In this document: positions 41,301 through 51,500 of the stretch, piece by piece
Layout: every line of letters begins with the position of its first letter
Position numbering within the stretch: position 1 is the stretch's first letter
DNA from: Cheilinus undulatus
Taxonomy: Eukaryota; Chordata; Actinopteri; Labriformes; Labridae
NCBI RefSeq assembly: GCF_018320785.1
Contig: NC_054867.1
Span: 37,860,855 to 37,924,854, forward strand
DNA length: 64,000 nucleotides
Reading direction: 5' to 3'
The notes under the pieces: generated by a model
Databases searched by the model: none
What the model was told of the DNA's origin: nothing
Seen by the model: only the letters and a program-made list of their open reading frames with translations
Program-made: the position numbers and the translations under genes

Positions 41301-42890
41301 TGGAAGCCAGATGGGATCAAAATATCTTAGTCTTAGCCTCTTTGCCCACAGAAAATTTTAAGGAAGACAAGGTTTTTTTTAAGTTAAGCAGTGAAAAAGA
41401 TGATGGCTACAAGGGTATTTTAGACAACAAACAATGGAGGAAACTCAGATTATGATGTGAAGATGAAGGCAGACCTGGCACCTGAGGCTCACTGGATGAG
41501 TGACATGATGAAGTGGATGGTGATGATTTTCATTTGACTGATGGATGACTTTAAAATGTTAACAAAATTTAGGCCAAAGACAAGTGTTAAAAACAAGTAT
41601 CTAAGTTTCCAAATACTTTGATTTCGTGTCTCTATCTACTGAGGTTGAGAATTATAAATTGTTGTAAACACTGAAATCCTGTTCAGTTTTTTACATAATA
41701 CTTAGATTTTAGAGGCTAATGCTTTATGCAGATTTAGGTCTAAGTAAGTTAGTCACAAAAATATCTATATATTGTTAAAGGCTTAGAACCACTAAAAATG
41801 TCTTGTGTAGGGAGTGTGGTTATTTTTTGGTGAACGTCTAACATCACAGAGGCCAAATAATTTATTATTTGACAGCATGTTTTGCAAAGTAAATGGGATT
41901 TTAAAATGTAATTAACACTTTATTTATGACAACAGCTGAGGAGAGACAGCGTATATAGTTCATAATTTAGTGTTTTGTCTGTGGAAATAAAGCATCTATT
42001 CATTATTGCTTCATAATACAACATAGTGTCTAATTCTGAGTTTTCATGTGCCAAGACATAATAGTCCATCTTAAAAATAAAGGATCCCTATTTAAACAAA
42101 CAAGGAAATTACACTTTCCAATGCTGTTTTTATTTTGTTGTGAGGGTATTATTTAAATGAAGTAGCAGCCTATAGCTGAGAGGTGTATGTAAGTTCTACT
42201 GCCATCTTTTAATCTAGTATTAATATTTCAATATCTGAAACATCCAGAGCATTTCTTACTTGGTATACCACTAAACTTTTTCTCACCTTGCCATGGTGTC
42301 CATGCTTGTGCACCTTGTGTAATTTCTTCATCTTCTTCATCTTTTTGTGGACTTTATGTCCAGCCATTCCCATTCCCACTCCTGCCAATCCCCCGCCTAG
42401 CGCTCCCATCATCGGGTTCATCCCTCCATGACAGTGACCTTTGTGACCTTTGTGACCTTTATGACCTTTGTGATCTTTATGACCTTTGTGGCCTTTAGGA
42501 GAGTGTGGGTAAGGGCCTGGGTAAACACCTGCAGGAGGGACAGCTGGATATCCACCTGGAGCTACAGGATAGGGCTGAAGCCCTGGAGCTCTGTAAGGCA
42601 TTGCCCCCGGAAGTGCATTTGGTGGTACCATGCCAGGATTCATACTGGCTGGGTACTGGCCTGCTGGATACGCTGGATGTGGAGGCTGAGGGAAGACTCC
42701 TGGAGGCGGAGCAGCAGGATATGCGGGGTTGTAAGCAGGAGGGTAAGCTGGGTTTGGAGGGCCCATTGGGGCAGGTGGACCTGGTACACATAAAAATACA
42801 CGAACACCTTATTCTACATAACAACTTAACATGATAGAGGATAAATATTCATAAATTGGTTTACAATATCTCACCTTGGTTTGGCCACAT
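38277..42890 (-). CDS. prr13: Proline-rich protein 13, about 187 aa
   Basis: Coding exons on minus: 42890-42875 (MWPNQ), 42780-42287, 38330-38277. Phases join as G|GT and then K|S. The N-terminus MWPNQG parallels mammalian PRR13 (MWNPNAG). The middle is Pro/Tyr/Ala-rich (NPAYPPAYNPAYP-type units). It is followed by seven Lys-(Gly/Asp)-His units around residues 98-118, a Gly/Met-rich segment, and a Lys/His-rich block (HKKMKKMKKLHKVHKHG) like the mammalian KKMQKKMKKAHKK region. The last exon gives 14 Ser plus DSE, like the mammalian Ser-run-DSD end. Human PRR13 (TXR1) is a small nuclear protein linked to thrombospondin-1 repression and taxane response. Reading through the donor at 42287 gives a longer open frame, but that extension has no similarity and is rejected. 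Confidence 0.88.
38641..40281 (-). mobile_element. Tc1-type DNA transposon, nearly full length, in prr13 intron
   Basis: Flanked by TA at 38639-38640 and 40282-40283, with long inverted repeats of about 240 bp (TACAGTATCTCACAAAAGTG against GTGAGATACTGCA). The transposase lies on the minus strand in two long blocks, 39316-39714 and 38887-39309. The blocks are contiguous in one frame and separated by a TAG where the family has Trp (VWGCMSA reads V-stop-GCMSA). Another in-frame TGA lies just before 39714, where Arg of a GRPKKL-type motif is expected. DDE hallmarks are visible: WSDETK, FQHDNDPKHTSK and SPDLNPIEHLW. The N-terminal helix-turn-helix region is damaged. Probably a fairly young insertion. 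Confidence 0.93.
40381..40742 (+). repeat. tRNA-headed dispersed repeat with ATGG tail
   Basis: The head GGCGGCACGGCGGCGCAGGG and GGTTAGCGCTGTTGG, with GGTTCGCTTCC as a B-box-like motif, is followed by a conserved body (GGAGTTTGCATGTTCTCCCT, TAAATTGCCCGTAGGTGTGA, GTCCAGGGTGTACCCCGCCT). It has a C run of about 16 and a tail AATGGATGGATG. It is a very common teleost repeat; I infer a SINE with a LINE-derived tail. Confidence 0.7.
41062..41215 (+). repeat. tRNA-derived SINE copy
   Basis: The head TTGCCTAGTGGTAAGGTCAC with GGTTCAAGCCC as a B-box-like motif, then CATTCTCCATTCTC and TTTCCTGCTCTCTCCACTG. It ends CTCAAAATAAAAGCCC, the family's AATAAA-AGCCC tail. A second partial copy follows directly (41219-41345). 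Confidence 0.65.
41219..41345 (+). repeat. Second partial SINE copy in tandem
   Basis: GTGCAGATGGCCAAGCGGTG repeats the tRNA-like head, with GGGCTCAAGTC as B-box-like sequence and TTTCCCAATGCATG in the body. The tail is unclear. Confidence 0.45.
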
Positions 42891-42942
42891 GGTAATTCTT
42901 ATGGACCCAGAGAGTCAAATACTTCACTTCCTGCACAAAATC

Positions 42943-44824
42943 CTGAGAAAACAGCGAGAAGAAATATTAGAAAACAAAGAAAAGCACACAATAAAGTACA
43001 TTATCACTGGCTGGCTGCAGATCAGTAGCTGAGCCAGTCATCTCTCAATTGCAAGGTTCGGCTTATAACCGATGTGTTTAAATCCAGTGATGTGAGAATG
43101 TGTATGAATGGTATGAATGTTATTTTTCACTCCAGATAAAACATTTTAAATGAAGTTGTCTGAGGTTAAAGTGGTTGCGGTTCAATGAGATGACCGTTGA
43201 TTGAAATGCAGCCGACCATTAGTGTGCTAACCTTGGTGACAAGTGAGACGAGACTATGGTTTGAGTGAGTTTTACGTGTGTTTCTGTCGAGTTGTTTTTG
43301 ATTGCATTTTTATGGTGAAGTTTTTACAGGTGTTTTTACTGACTTTTTGTAGCAGAGTGGTTCTACATGTAAATCAGTACATCATTAGGTGGTTTCAGAG
43401 AGTTACAAGGTTCTGTAAAAGCACTGAGAAAACATACAGCAATGTACTGATATTAGAAAATGTACTTTGTACTTTTGAATACTTAAGTACTTTTAAATAC
43501 ATGTACTTTTGAATACTTAAGTATTTTCAAAAGTAAGTACTTTAGTACTTTAACTTGAGTAAAATTTCACTGAGCATCTTTTACTTGTACTTGAGTAAGA
43601 TTTGACCATGAGTATCAATACTTCAATTCAAGTACAGGAGTTGAATAGTTTGTCCACCACTGCTGGTAACAAATATTTGTCAGCAATACACATTTATTAT
43701 GATACAAAATTTACTTAATTTGGCAAAAGTAAAATTACATGATAAAAAACTAAAGGAAAATAAACAATTTAGCCCTAGCTCTATCAGCATGAGAGAGGCA
43801 AAGAGAAACAGCAACAACAGGAAAACAGGAAGTGATGCAATACACTCACTATGCAAGTGGCACCCAGGCTCAAGTGCTGATTGGCTAGAACTCATGTGAC
43901 ATCTAACCAATCAGACTGTGTTGTATGCAGGAAATTTGGTGAGTCTTTAGAGAGTGAAAATGAAGCCAGAGTAGAAGACACATATTAAAGTGGAGTCAAG
44001 ATAGCGATCTTGTAGATTAATAAATTTGACCCATTGTCAATAAATTAGAATTGCAATACGATAATCAGCCAAAGGCCAAATATTTGCTTCAATAATCGGT
44101 CAGGCTGATAATCACCTTTATCAAATCAATAAACCCCTAGTTTTTCATACCATCTACTAATATTCAAAAGGCATCAAACCTTTTGAAAAGTTACTAAATT
44201 ATGAACTGTTTTAAAATAGACTAAATTCATTCAAGTTAAAAACCCATAGAAAAATAAAAACATAGACAATTACTCAAATGTGAAAACCCGAAGGGCATCC
44301 AACAAGTATTGATTTAAAAAAACTAGTGAAGCAATGACAGTGATGCTACTGATACATTAGATCCATATTTCATATTGCCAAAACTTTTTCGTGGCTGAAC
44401 AAGTCTTTGAAGTTTCCCAGTAACAGAATTTGGGTTGAATCAATAACACATTTACAATAGTATTTTAGGTATGCTTACACCTGTGAATGATTAATGCCTG
44501 CACACCTGACCTTTACAGTTGAGCTTAATGTTTTCTAGACTTTACCTAACGTACTTGTACTCGACTTTCGATAGCATTATTTGTATTCAGATTACATAAA
44601 TGCACTTACACATGTACTGCCGTTTTAACCGTGTCTAAACTGTGGTCAAATGTTGCAGCACCAGGATGAATTTCGCAACACTTTCTGTTTTTGATGCCTA
44701 CAAACACTGTGTGACGCGCAAAGCTCATTAAAAGTAAAAGAAAATCGCCCAAACGCCATTATTCCAAACCACACCAGCCTCTAATAATCACTGTTCGTCA
44801 GTAATCTCGGTTTCTCAGACTTAC
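42943..44824 (-). other. prr13 5'UTR intron with MITE
   Basis: The intron between a leader exon ending at 44825 (donor AAG|GTAAGTCTG) and the exon starting at 42942 (acceptor TTTTCTCAG). It holds a hAT-like repeat at 43425-43668. No other gene is seen. Confidence 0.5.
43425..43668 (-). mobile_element. hAT-derived repeat (GTGGTGGACAAACT type)
   Basis: On the minus strand it starts AGCAGTGGTGGACAAAC and carries repeated TACTTAAGTA, AAAGTACT and GTACTTGAGTAA words, the signature of a widespread teleost non-autonomous element. A partial relative starts at about 56012 (GCAGGGGTGGAAAACGTACA). The right limit is uncertain. Confidence 0.55.
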
Positions 44825-44945
44825 CTTGAAAACTTGCCTCGGGTCTGGTTTAGTTCCGAGGAATTCAGAGCTCTCTGTTTTCCTTCCGCATCGAGCAGCG
44901 AGGAAGCAGCAGATAAACGCGAGGACGCCACGCCCGTCATTAAAG
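44825..44945 (-). promoter_or_regulatory. prr13: prr13 first leader exon and promoter area
   Basis: A leader with a clear donor at 44825|44824 on the minus strand. The sequence is more GC-rich than its surroundings, and a TACGTAA CRE-like word lies near 44964. The exact start is not visible. Confidence 0.4.
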
Positions 44946-45399
44946 GCCACGTACCGTGTTTACGTAATGGCACAAGTCCAGATTTGAATGAAAAGTTGAT
45001 CTACAGGTTTCTGTGACACAAAGAGTTATGATAATGGAAATGTTGATGCTGACTCCCAACTATTTAAACCGATATTTTACAGGGAGGAGCCAAGAGGGGT
45101 ATCCCATGACAAATACACTCACCTGACCTGAAATAGCCTGGTTGTGATTCATACTCCTTAGTGAATCAATAAACCCATGATATAAAAAAATAGGAACTTT
45201 GAAGAGCTTTCTATAGCTTTTGTTATTTATGTTGATTAAAAAAAGATAGTGACCAAACATGCGCTAGCCCTCCCCAGTCGTGATTTCTTAATGATATCAA
45301 TGCATGTGTGTTAGATCAGTTGAAAAGTTACCTCATTTTGGACCGGAAAATTATGTCAAACTATTACTGGGTGCCGATATCGGAATTATTTTGGCGTTT

Positions 45400-45600
45400 T
45401 ATATATAATTTCTTCAATGTTTCACAGTTTTTACAGCTTTTTGCCACTTTTCAGCCATTTTTGCCATTTTCTGTCAATTTTTACCACTTTTTTAAACCAA
45501 TTTTTGCCACCATTTCACCACTTCTTGGTGGTGCAGCTGTTTGGCATTTTTAGCCCACTTTTGCCTATTTCCGTCCATTTTTCGTTTTTCTTTTTGTAGC
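45400..45600 (+). repeat. Degenerate TTTTGCCAC low-complexity repeat, first block
   Basis: Irregular 10-16 bp units such as TTTTTGCCACTTTT, TTTTTGCCATTTTC and TTTTTACCACTTTT. The same unit type resumes at 46680. Confidence 0.65.
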
Positions 45601-46679
45601 AGAGAGAATCTGAGTGCAGATGCTGTGAGCTGTGCAGCCTCTCAAAAGTAGGTCAACTCCTCCCCCTCCAGATTGGCAGACCCTACTTAAGCCACCTGTG
45701 GCAGGTTAACTGCCTCTTTCTCCTTTGTCTTTGCCTGGTGGCTGCCACATGGTCAGACCTGAGTTTCCTTCCTGGTTGTGCACTTTTACCTGGTCATCTT
45801 GGTGTCCATTGAATCAAGGGGTGTTAAGCGGGATCAGCGGACAGCTGGGTAAATGTAGCTACCTGGGCAGACACGATCAGCTGCTGTTTTGTCTTGTTTT
45901 GTCCTTAGTTTTGTCCTGAGTTTTGTCTTGTTTTGCCCACTGTTTAGCCTTTAGTTTTGTCCTTTGTTTTGCTGTAGTTTGCTTGTTCTGTTTTGGTAGC
46001 ATTTTATCAAATTGTCATTAAAATAGGCCTTTTTAGCTGGACCAACTGGTTTTATATAGGTTTTAACTATTTCTTTTGTGTAACTTTTTCTTTCTTGTCC
46101 CTTACAGTGCAGTGGTTGCTGGCTAGCGGTGGAGGCAAGGCACTCTGGGTGGTTCCCTGCACCTTTTTGTTGTAGTGATAGGCGCACTGGGACACAGTAG
46201 TCTGCACCTGTTTGCCGTGTTTTGCAGTGAGTTCACGTGTGGTGGGTAAGTGCACTCCTGGGACACTTCCTTTGGTAGACTGCCTCCCTCTTGCTAGCTC
46301 CCACTCACTCCCCCTTCCCTTTTTGTTGGTTTTAGCCACTTTACCTGGAAGTGTTTTATTAATTAAAGACCAATTGTTAAAAAAATAAATTGTAATAAAA
46401 TTTTGATACATCCTTTCCATAAATTTGACTTAAAATTCATTGCAAATTACTAATAACTTTTTTTCTTCCCACAGCCACTTCCAGTCCCATTAATATATAT
46501 TTTTTTGCATTTAAACTTATAAATACATTTTTGAGTTGCTTTTTGAACCACGTCTGTCTTCCTTGTAGAGTGAACCTGTGTTTGCCTCTTATCTTTAGAA
46601 CTGGGTAAAACTCCTAGGGTGAAAGTCCCTAAGTGGCGTTGTCTGGCTTGTATTGGTGCAAACTTATCATAGCCCTTAT

Positions 46680-47230
46680 CCCTACTTTGCCACATTTTTC
46701 TTTGTCCACTTTATGCCCATTTGTGTCACTTTTCATCAGTTTTTGCCACTTTTTTTTTGGTCCAATTTTTGCTTGAATTTTGCACTTTTTTGCCAATTCA
46801 TTGCCAGTTTTTGTCACTTTTCGCCTGTTTTTTTGCATTTTTTCTGCAATTTTTGCCACTTTCTGGCATTTTTATCCAATTTTTGCCATTCCAGTCCATT
46901 TTACCACGTTTTACCTAGTTTTGCCACTATTTCACCACCTTTTTATCCTATTTAATGTGTTTCACCCATGTTTGCCATTACTTTGCATCCCTTAAGCGAA
47001 TTGTACTTCTTTTTAGCACTTTGTATCCCAATTTTGCCCCTTTCCCCCCATTTATTTGGCATTTTGTCACTTTTTTTGCCAATCTCAGTCTATTTTGACA
47101 GACTATCTATTAGGTGCTTTTTGTATCACAATTTTTTGCCACTTTCTTTTTGGCATTTTATCACTTTTTTGCCACTCAGTCATTTTTTTTTTACCACTTT
47201 TTACCAATTTCTGCCACATTTCCTAATTAT
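46680..47230 (+). repeat. Degenerate TTTTGCCAC low-complexity repeat, second block
   Basis: The same unit type and strand polarity as 45400-45600 (TTTTGCCACTTTTT, CATTTTTGCACTTT, ATTTTTGCCAC). The open frames across it (Phe/Cys/Leu-rich) are by-products of the repeat. Confidence 0.65.
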
Positions 47231-48234
47231 GTAATTGTTTTCCATTTAATTTGTTAAAACTGTAAAGTTTTCTCTGCTTGTTTTCTTGCATCCAGGTTTT
47301 TGTTTACATTATGGCGTTGCCATGACTGACATTACTTTTCTTATTGCTTAGTTCAGTGTGCACATCCTCATTGACATCACCAATAAAAAGCCAATTCTGT
47401 TTTAAGGGGTTTGAATTTTAAAAAATGCTGTATTGAACTGCAGCATAAATAAACAAAATTTGTTGCTTTGATAAGAGGGGTTATTATTCAGGTTAAAGAT
47501 AAAATGACATTATCACAGCCTGACTTTTCAATAGACCATGATATCACTGACCTCCATAGGCTCCAAAAAGCTCCCCTCTTTATCTCCACTTCTGGGTGTC
47601 ATGGCTTCCTCATTACAAACTCATGGCATTTTCTGCATTTATCAGGTCCTGTTTTTATGGATAATGGATATAGATTAATTGCTGTATTCAATCAGTGATG
47701 TAGGAAAAGTGCAATACAAATTAAGTCCCTTTGTCTTTACCAAAAATATTTTAACAATACACACTTTGACTTGCCAAGAAGGGCGCGCAAGAGTGTTGCT
47801 ATTAACATTTAACATTTCTTGAAGAAATCGAATGGTTTTAGAGAAACAGGCCTATAATACACATCATCTCTCTAGCCTGGTTTACTGTGGAAAGGCCTAT
47901 TACTAGAAGATGCAAATTTCTTTCATTTTTCCTCAAATACAAAACTAGATACAAATCATTAAGAAATCACAGATTTTTATTGGTATCAATTTCTTTATTT
48001 AACAATGTAAAAAATAGAATCACGATAACAATAATATAGAAATGGGTAAACAATGAAAACAAACATTTTTTCCCGGGCAGCTATTACCGTGATGTTTTAT
48101 GGATACACCCTTTAATGGTTTTATGTTCTAGCTGCATCCCAATCTATTTACTAAGTTTCAAAATTTCCAATAAAAATAAAAAATATCAAAAATGTACAAG
48201 TCAAAGAGCTATAGTATTGTTTCTTTTATGATTT

Positions 48235-48408
48235 ATTATCATAGATGGGACAGGTAAAGAGTTGTAAACTGGTAATAGAGAGAGTGGTAAAAAGCATGCA
48301 GGAAAGGATTCACATGCCAGATTTGAACCCAGGCCCCCTGCATGGAGGACAATGACATCCGAGCATGAGGCGCAAAGACGTAACTGCTAGGATGCCAGTG
48401 CCCCAAGC
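48235..48408 (-). repeat. tRNA-derived SINE copy, reverse
   Basis: On the minus strand it reads GCATCCTAGCAGTTACGTC, GCGCCTCATGCTCGGATG, GGCCTGGGTTCAAATCTGG (B box) and CCTTTCCTGCATGC, and ends in ATAATAAATCATAAAAG. It belongs to the same family as 41062 and 61708. It lies just beyond the amhr2 stop and could supply its poly(A) signal. Confidence 0.65.
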
Positions 48409-48525
48409 TACCTACGCAGTTTAACCTGATGCAATTAAACAGAAAAGCTAAATATGCTATTATTAAAAGTAATATTGCGAACAAACAACATGCAAACACA
48501 ACAAAGCATCCTAAAAAGACAAAAA

Positions 48526-51500
48526 TCATTGAGAGTAATCAGACTGAAAGGAGGCTAATCGGTCTATTCGCTCTGCCACACACTGAGCAGTCAGTCGAGC
48601 ATCTGGGTCACAGTCCCAGCAATCCTCAAAAAGCTCCTGCAGGGCAGAACCCTGAAAGATGTTCAACTATGGTCAGTCTTTTATGCAAACTAGCCAATAC
48701 AAACAATGCATAGACATAAATAGGCCCTTGGGATTTAATACCTGTGGTAGCAGTTTCCAGTGTTTAGGTATGGAGGGTCTTTGGTCCATGTAGCACACGT
48801 GAACAATGAGGTTTTCTAATGTCACTTTGACTCCCAGCTCAGATTGGTAAGGTAACAGACGCTGTGGAACAATAGTGCCTGCAGATGGAGACATTTGAAT
48901 TCAGTTCAACATCAGGCCAGTATCAACAAAGGGAAGATCATCCAAGCAGAGCAGAGATACAGCTGATTGTGCTCATAGAAAAGAAAACAACAGACACTGA
49001 CAATGTCGATTCATGTAACAGTTCTTAATTTTTACTTATTAATAAGATGTGAGGGAAAGGAGTTTCTTTATTATCTACTTTCACTTTGTGTTTTCCTCAG
49101 GAAACAAACTAACAAAAAAAAAACAATGTGAATCTGCCCATCTTGCTCCATTTCTTTCTTCCATTCGTCTTTTTTCAGAGATATGTGGTTATGTGAATAT
49201 GTGTTTCTCAAAAATGCTCATCTGTTGTTTTTTTTACAAAAGTGTACCTTGAAATAAATCTGAGCAGCGCATCCAGATCTCCCACAGCAGCAGTCCCAGA
49301 GCATAGATGTCACCCTGCAGGAGACACCAGGTGTTCCTGAGGTTCACAGAGCCTTCCAGGACTTCAGGAGACATGTAGCACAGGGTGCCCAACTGTCTCT
49401 GTAGATGGATAGAAATACGAAATGGTGTTATTAAACTTAAGATCCTGCCACTTTGCATGACTTACATTTATTCGGGGGGGGGGGGGGGTCTAAAACCAGT
49501 GACCACAGAAGCAGCTGCATCGTTTTTGTTCTTACCTCCATTATTGACATGCGATTATGTAGATGACGCTGCCCTGAACAAGAGCGCAGGATGGTAGAGC
49601 ATCCAAAATCACACAGCACACAGGTCCCGTCTGCTCTTACAAGCACATTGAAGCTGCTCAAGTCCCTGTGAGCCACAGGAGGCTTGTGCATATCTGCAAG
49701 TAGAGACACACATTTGTGATAATATGATGTATTTTTTTCCCACTAATTCTGGAAACTTTATTAATCAAGAAAGGCTCATTTGTGTCATTACACCTTTCCA
49801 ATGATGCTTGAGTTTACTTCAGAACAGATGACACATTGAACCAGAATAATTCATATACATCCTCTGCAATAAAGTGAAGAATGCTACAGCTATGCTAATA
49901 TATGAAATAAGCAGTTTGTTTATAAGCCTTTTGGTTTTTACTCTTCAGAAATCACCCAAATAATCACCATTTCATTCTTTTAGACAACACCATATTATTT
50001 TAAGTCATAAATCAATGGTCATGTGCTCTTCAAATACTGGCTATGTTAACAAATATACAAATAGATACAGTAACATTTGCTCACAGTAACAATCAGGCCC
50101 ATACCGTGTTTGTGAAGGTCAGAGTGGAGATAGGAAAGTCCCTGTGATAAAGACTGGCACAGATTCAGAGATGATGTCCAGCTGGTTGTGTGCTTACAGA
50201 GAAAGGAATGGAGAGAGCCCTGAAATCAAAAGAACACAAGAACATCCAAGAGCAAAGACATAAACATTAATGTACTCATACAACTGATTCAGACTGTATG
50301 AAAAATAATAAGTGATGAAAATCACACATCACTGCAGACAAATTTTGAACAGGGTGCTCTCAGGCAGGCCCCTAAGATTGTTGATGATCAATCTCATGTT
50401 TTACATCCAGAGTAGGAACTGCTGCCCTCCAGTGAGAGGTTCAGGGTTCTGGACTGTAGACTGAACAGGTTTAAAATTCATTTATTCCTGTGTCTATAAA
50501 GCTCTTACATAGCAGAAAATAAGGCAGGAAGGGCAATGGATTTGACAGTGATTTATGTATATCTGTATTTTTGAACTGGTTCTCTAAAAATGCTATTGGT
50601 TTTGACATTCTAAATGTTTTAAAGAAATTATTTATTGATACTAGAAGTCTTTTGTCAAAGTGTTGTTTCATGTGTAATCTTTATGTTGTTGAGTGTTGTC
50701 TATGGCTGCAGCGTGAGTAAAGATGAATTTCTCACTCTGACAAAGCTGATCTTCTTTTACCTTACCAAAGATTAAAGAAATCAGTTTGCCAGCATGTGGT
50801 TTGAGACAAAGAGTAATTGTTTCAAACATTGTGTATGTCTGGTATCAACCTAATCTTTTAGGTATATAAAGACCATTTTTATTGTTCTCTCAAGGTTAAT
50901 TTATTTAATTATCCGGACCTGAAGAAGAAACCTAATTATCTTTAATATCTGATGTAATGATCATACCTGAATTACTACAGATTTACAGAAAATACTAACC
51001 GTACACGACTAAAACAATAGTAAAAGGTTTCTGCTGAATCATAAAAAAAATGTTAATCCTGGGGTAAATTTAAATCTTTGCTTATGTATTCTTCCAGGAA
51101 TATTATGACACTGTACCTAGATTTGTCCTGTGGCAAAAGTTACAGCATTTTCTATATACTTTGGCCATAAAAGTTTGTACTTATGTTGATTAAATGTTAC
51201 TATACTGTTATTTGTATATATTTCTCTTTTTAAGAATTCATTTATTGTTATCTTTCAAAGTGTTAAGAATGTCTAAGTTCAATAAGTGCATGTGTTGCAG
51301 ATGTTAAATCAATCAGTAATTGTGCTTTATAATCACGATCTCAATTACAATCAAAATAATTGTAAACATATTTTTGCTATAATCGTGCATCCCTAGTACC
51401 TCAGGCTCTTCTTACTTGGTTTGACTTAGATTTTTAAATTGTTATTCAGAATTCCTTCTCTCTCTTAATTTCCCTTTTTTTTTGTTAAAATGAACAAACA

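Larger units (their letters stand above)
38331..42286 (-). other. prr13 last intron, filled with mobile elements
   Basis: A 4-kb intron between the HGK exon and the Ser-run exon. It contains a Tc1 element (38641-40281), a tRNA-headed ATGG-tailed repeat (40381-40742) and two adjacent SINE copies (41062-41345). The remainder is AT-rich. Confidence 0.75.
44946..48525. other. Intergenic region between prr13 and amhr2
   Basis: Contains two blocks of degenerate TTTTGCCAC-type low-complexity sequence (45400-45600 and 46680-47230) separated by about 1.08 kb of different sequence, and a reverse SINE at 48235-48408. The open frames here are low-complexity or non-conserved, and I do not call genes. Confidence 0.6.

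Noticed and set aside
42209-42286. C-terminal extension of Prr13 (VRKSLVVYQVRN...)
   Set aside because: It is read-through past a strong donor (AAG|GTGAGA); a Ser-run terminal exon fits known PRR13 better.
45308-47234. Several Phe/Leu/Cys-rich frames
   Set aside because: They arise from TTTTGCCAC low-complexity repeats.
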